From assembly GCF_000275845.1 (NCBI RefSeq), contig NW_006766908.1, forward strand, positions 258,516-322,515: 64,000 nucleotides of DNA, written 5' to 3'. The stretch comes from Dichomitus squalens LYAD-421 SS1. Its lineage: Eukaryota; Basidiomycota; Agaricomycetes; Polyporales; Polyporaceae. Under the pieces are notes generated by a model, which was not told the DNA's origin, searched no databases, and worked only from the letters and a program-made list of their open reading frames with translations. Positions 60,339-64,000 of this stretch are shown here, in pieces. Position numbers and translations under genes: made by a program. Positions within the stretch are counted from its first letter, which is position 1. Each line of letters begins with the position of its first letter.

Positions 60339-61665
60339 TCAGTCCGAATCTGAGCCGCTAGGTACGTCATCATTCCCGTATGCCTCAGCTATGATACGCT
60401 CCGCCTTCTCCATGCTCTCAAACTCCTGCAAATAAATCTCCTCAATGGTATCTTGATTAGCGCGTGCGTAGTCAACCAGCTTAGGCTTCCAGTAATACTT
60501 CAGGCATTCAATCTGCTCGAAAAGCTCTGGATCGAGGGTGGAGCGGCGGTCGGTAGACACCTGTTTTGCCCGTGAGAAAAGCGACTCAATACCTACCGAG
60601 GCTGCGGCAATCGGAAGAATGTCTATGGACATCCGACCTAGCGTGGGCCATGACCTGTGAAAGCACTACAATAGGGCAATTTGGTGAAAACAACTATTGG
60701 GGGCACAGATAAACACACTTACCTCCCAATACTTCACAGTATCCATGTCCTTCTTGACCTCCGGAGTGCCACAATCCTTGAACCAGCTCTCGAGCTCCAA
60801 TTTCCATCTGTCCTCAGGCTCTCCACGCCGCAGCATGGCTTGGCACGCACGATCATACTCATCGTCCGAATCAGTCCCAGTGGGAGACAATTCCTCAGCT
60901 CCTGGTCTCGCAGCATCTGCTGTCGGACGCCCGAACCGAATGGGCCAGTATTTCCGCATCTAGAGCAGGTAAACATGAGTAACTAAACAGCAATAGTCAC
61001 AATACAGAACCCACAGCCTTTTCGACAACTTCACGGGCATATGCGACCCAGTTCCGGGGGTTTGGAATGCCAGCTGTCACATCAGCCAGATATTCGGCCT
61101 CTCCACCCCACTGGTGTTCTATGTACTCAAACTTGTAGTAGGGGTGAATGACTATTGTTGCAGCATGTTACGTCAGTAAAGAGCAAGAGCAGAAATAACA
61201 AAAGCCACGTACGGAGGGCGAGGATGTAGATGTCTGCATTGTTCAGCCTCTTGTAGTACTTGTCAAGCTTCGATAGACCTGCTTTGAGAGCGTCATGAAA
61301 CAACCCGTAGTCAGGGTCCCGAGACTTCTTCTCCCACTTCGAGACAAGGCACTCGATAGTGGGGATCACCTGATGCAATGTTGGCGAGCGTGTGGTGGAA
61401 CATATCTGATGATAGCTATTTGCATCCTATATGGTGTAAGAACATGCATTAGTATTTTCCGATCACAAGACAAGTGCAAACGGACATAAGGCACATACTT
61501 CTAGAATTTTACCGCAGAGATTGACACACTCCCAATCATCATCCGAAAGCATAAATGCTGACCACGGAATCTTCTTCGGAGGTGCACCCTTCCGTTGGAA
61601 AGTGGTGATCGGTCCAAATCAGAGGTCTGCGACCGCCACAAATGCTTTCATTGTCTGCTCGGATA
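60339..61665 (-). pseudogene. 5'-truncated hAT transposase
   Basis: Several exons on the minus strand join into the C-terminal half of a hAT transposase: FMLSDDDWECVNLCGKILE, then TLHQVIPTIECLVSKWEKK, GLSKLDKYYKRLNNADIYILAL, LIHPYYKFEYIEHQWGG, and the dimerisation domain WPTLGRMSIDILPIAAASVG, IESLFSRAKQVSTDRRSTL, ending at 60339. A TGA at 61619-61621 interrupts the frame at VADL, and no zinc-finger or upstream catalytic part is present up to the F-box fragment. One junction near 61010 requires a GC-AG intron. It cannot make a working transposase. Confidence 0.75.
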
Positions 61666-61965
61666 CACGTCAGCAATATGTACAAGGTGATTTGTCCGAC
61701 ATGCAAAACTGTGGGGAGACACTCAAAAGAAGAGGATGAACAACAAGCGCATGGCTCAGAAGATCTCGACACCTCCAACAGAGGGCTCAGGGAGGGGGGG
61801 CAGGAGCAGGAGCACGAGCAGCGGGAGTACAAGTGTGAGCGCGATTGTGAATCCCAAGCAGGCGATATCGAGCCTCTCTACGAGGCATTCGTTCTCCAGC
61901 CGCATAAGCTGCGATCCGCCCTGTAGTTCAACATAGCCAGCGACGTCGTAAACGGGGGCGACCAA

Positions 61966-62429
61966 AACACGCTCCCATTATGCCTCACACTAAGTATTTC
62001 CAGTGTCTCCACCGTGCTCAGGTCGGTGTGCGTGTACGCGAACCCGTTCCTGTCGCCATTTGCACGTGCGACACGCTCCATTGCAATGCGCGTCCAGAGC
62101 ATCGGAGAGTTAATCGCCACCTCTCCCCAACACAGGCACACGAGCATCAGGTTTGAGAAGGTGAGCGAGTCCTCGTCTTCTTCGTCCAGGACCGCAATCG
62201 AGAAGATCGATGAGAGCGGATCGTTGGGCATGCGCTGGACAGGAGAGTGCATACAGACGGCTGAGAGTATTGTCTCCGGCAAGTAAGGTATCGACAGGTA
62301 CAGAGCTGATCTTCGAGGGCTTGATATCCACGGAGCAGCGGATGCGCCACGCGAAAAGCTTCCTGCTAGTGGTGCAACATCCTGTGGACGACACTGGGAT
62401 GAGGACTTGTCGGCGTACATTGCGGCCAT
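61966..62429 (-). pseudogene. F-box gene fragment
   Basis: An open frame encodes VQRMPNDPLSSIFSIAV, then NLMLVCLCWGEVAINSPMLWTRI, the basidiomycete F-box plus following helix, and ends soon after LSTVETLEILSVRHNGSVF. The leucine-rich remainder of a normal protein is missing, and the frame runs into unrelated sequence next to the hAT remnant. Probably truncated by that insertion or by rearrangement. Confidence 0.5.
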
Positions 62430-63530
62430 GAGCGCGGCTGTGTCGCACGCATCGTACCGTGGGGGCTTGGTGAAGTACTCAGTCGTCTAGGATATTGTGG
62501 TGGGTGGGCGAGTGAGAGGCTGTTCGAGAGTAGCGTGCGACGTGGCAGAAGGGTGCATGCGGGGGGTAGGATGGATGAGGGGAGTGTGGTGCAAGATATA
62601 ATCTGTGGCAGGGCGACGGATCGTGGCCTGTTGTGCGGCGCAAGTAGGCCTTGTGGGTGAGGGCGCGGTGAAAGGGAGCTAGGACAATAAGACATTTGTA
62701 TGGTGTTTGAGGCATAGAAAGGATGGACGAACGCACCTTGTCGTCGTCAGGTCGTACAAGACGGCCGCAGAGGGCGCTATGGGATCAGGCGGACTTGAGC
62801 GGCGCGCTGTGCTTCGACGGAAAGCAGGCAGGGATAAAGTATGAGACAACATTGCGATCCGACATTGGCAAGGTGATATGCGGGCAGAGAGAATGATGGG
62901 AGAGACAATGAGGCTCGGTGCATGTCTGGCCGAGCGGTGCATGCCATAGAGAAGAGTTTGGGAGTGACGGGCAACGTGGGACGTCAAATAGCATCGCCGT
63001 CTCGTGGTTCCACTGCGGTGCAGCCCGGACAGTGGTGTCCATAGCCAGGCGGGTACTCAGGGAGGTGGGGGATGCGAGCACTCGCTCTGCTTGCGCAGAT
63101 TGACCGCCTCCGACTTGACACGCCAGTGTTGGAGGTGATGACGGTGATGGGATGGTCCCTTGGCACTGGGCAGAGTAGGGTATTGATGGAGCGATGAGAG
63201 GCTGGTGTGCCGGACGATGAGAATGCCCCTAGTTTGACACCAGGGATGTGCGTGCGCCCGCGAGACGACCTTGCTCTTGAAGGCGAGCTTGTTCTGCGAT
63301 ATTGCGATCCTCGAACAGTCTGTGAAACACCCTATGCACAGAAAGGTCTCGTCCTTGCTGGCATCGCAACATATGGGGTCGCAAAGGAGCAGCGTGGAAC
63401 AAGATGGGGAACAAGGCGGATGCAGTGACCCAAGGGAACGGACACCGTTGTGTGAATTTGAGGAGACGACATACCTTTTTTAGCCTGTAGCAGTGCTCAA
63501 CCATCCTGCCGGCACTCAGTCATCGGGTCT
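62430..63530. other. Unassigned region
   Basis: Short frames on both strands without recognisable domains. It may include the promoter of the F-box fragment. Confidence 0.35.
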
Positions 63531-63589
63531 TCGTGTGCAGGATGAGGTTGAGAGGCCGTTGCATCTGGAAAAACAGCCTTTGCGAATTG

Positions 63590-63880
63590 ACACTAATTAT
63601 CACTATTCAGATAATCTCATCTATATTAGCAAGTGTTAGTAGAGATGACATCTACATTAGAGCTACTATTCAGACGCACTTCTTCAGTAGTGCAACTAAG
63701 CACTAATTAGTATACTTGGTACTAGTTATAACTACTCTTCACTATCGCTTTTTCTATAGTGCCATGTAGTGCCAACATGATACTACTATAGCACTACCGC
63801 AAATGTGGTCCTCTAATTTTCGCTATTTTGCACTACTGTAGTACTATTTTGCGCTATTTTAGCACTACTCATTTAGGGGA
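63590..63880. repeat. AT-rich repeat-like tail with AGTGC/GCACT motifs
   Basis: Composition turns AT-rich and the pentamer AGTGC or its complement GCACT recurs at least seven times within about 200 bases, together with TAGTACTA-like palindromes. This looks like the end of a mobile element continuing past the window, but no terminus is visible. Confidence 0.45.
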
Positions 63881-64000
63881 GACTCAAATAAGATGACAAT
63901 CCTTTATTTATAGCTCATAGTTCTCAACTCAAGCATTACGCACCTCTATAGCTGCAAAATCACCATGATAGCTGACTTATATTTGAGGGCACAACTCAAC

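Overview
The window is nuclear DNA of a filamentous basidiomycete, most likely an Agaricomycete such as a polypore. Genes are compact and split by many introns of about 45-80 bases with GT..AG borders. Several starts have a TATA box 60-120 bases upstream. Protein families are typical of wood- and litter-decay fungi: DUF3455, a GMC alcohol oxidase, F-box proteins, monocarboxylate-type MFS and ABCC transporters. No tRNA, rRNA, CRISPR or bacterial-type operon was seen.

Layout. 1.7-2.6 kb: secreted DUF3455 protein. 6.8-13.3 kb: long ABCC (MRP-type) transporter, facing the relic of a second ABCC gene at 13.4-14.3 kb. 14.9-15.8 kb: hotdog thioesterase. 16.5-18.5 kb (minus): fumarate reductase fused to cytochrome b5. 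20.5-21.7 kb: mitochondrial enoyl-CoA hydratase. 22.3-23.3 kb (minus): kinase-like protein with altered catalytic motifs. 23.7-25.5 kb: LysM protein. 26.8-29.1 kb: GMC oxidoreductase whose start is one base out of frame. 29.2-30.3 kb (minus): DEDD 3'-5' exonuclease with a C-terminal cysteine module. 30.8-31.7 kb (minus): J-domain protein, divergent from a single-pass membrane protein at 32.0-33.6 kb.

At 34.1-35.6 kb sits a complete 1.5-kb LTR element that encodes only a Copia-type Gag. Its LTRs are identical and it has a 5-bp target duplication. It lies about 160 bases upstream of a SPO7-like gene (35.8-37.0 kb). An F-box gene (37.6-38.9 kb) and a larger F-box-like gene (46.0-48.4 kb) flank a gene-poor, GC-rich stretch with simple repeats, a 453-bp TA-flanked MITE and a perfect hairpin. 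Then come a minus-strand MFS transporter (48.9-51.4 kb), a mitochondrial [2Fe-2S] ferredoxin (52.7-53.7 kb), a damaged paralogue of the exonuclease (53.8-54.9 kb) and a URC4-like uracil-catabolism gene (55.8-57.4 kb).

The right end is a mobile-element island: a solo LTR with target duplication, a Tc1-like element with inverted repeats of about 280 bp, a 5'-truncated hAT transposase with subterminal repeats, an F-box fragment and an AT-rich tail.

The genes are not an obvious pathway. Shared themes are mitochondrial/lipid metabolism (thioesterase, hydratase, ferredoxin, J protein, SPO7-like), redox enzymes (fumarate reductase, GMC) and export (ABCC, MFS). The most notable items are the gag-only LTR element, the exonuclease-plus-cysteine-module family present once intact and once broken, and the intact/relic ABCC pair. 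All splice models were made by eye from reading frame and consensus sites, and family calls rest on recalled family motifs, not on searches.
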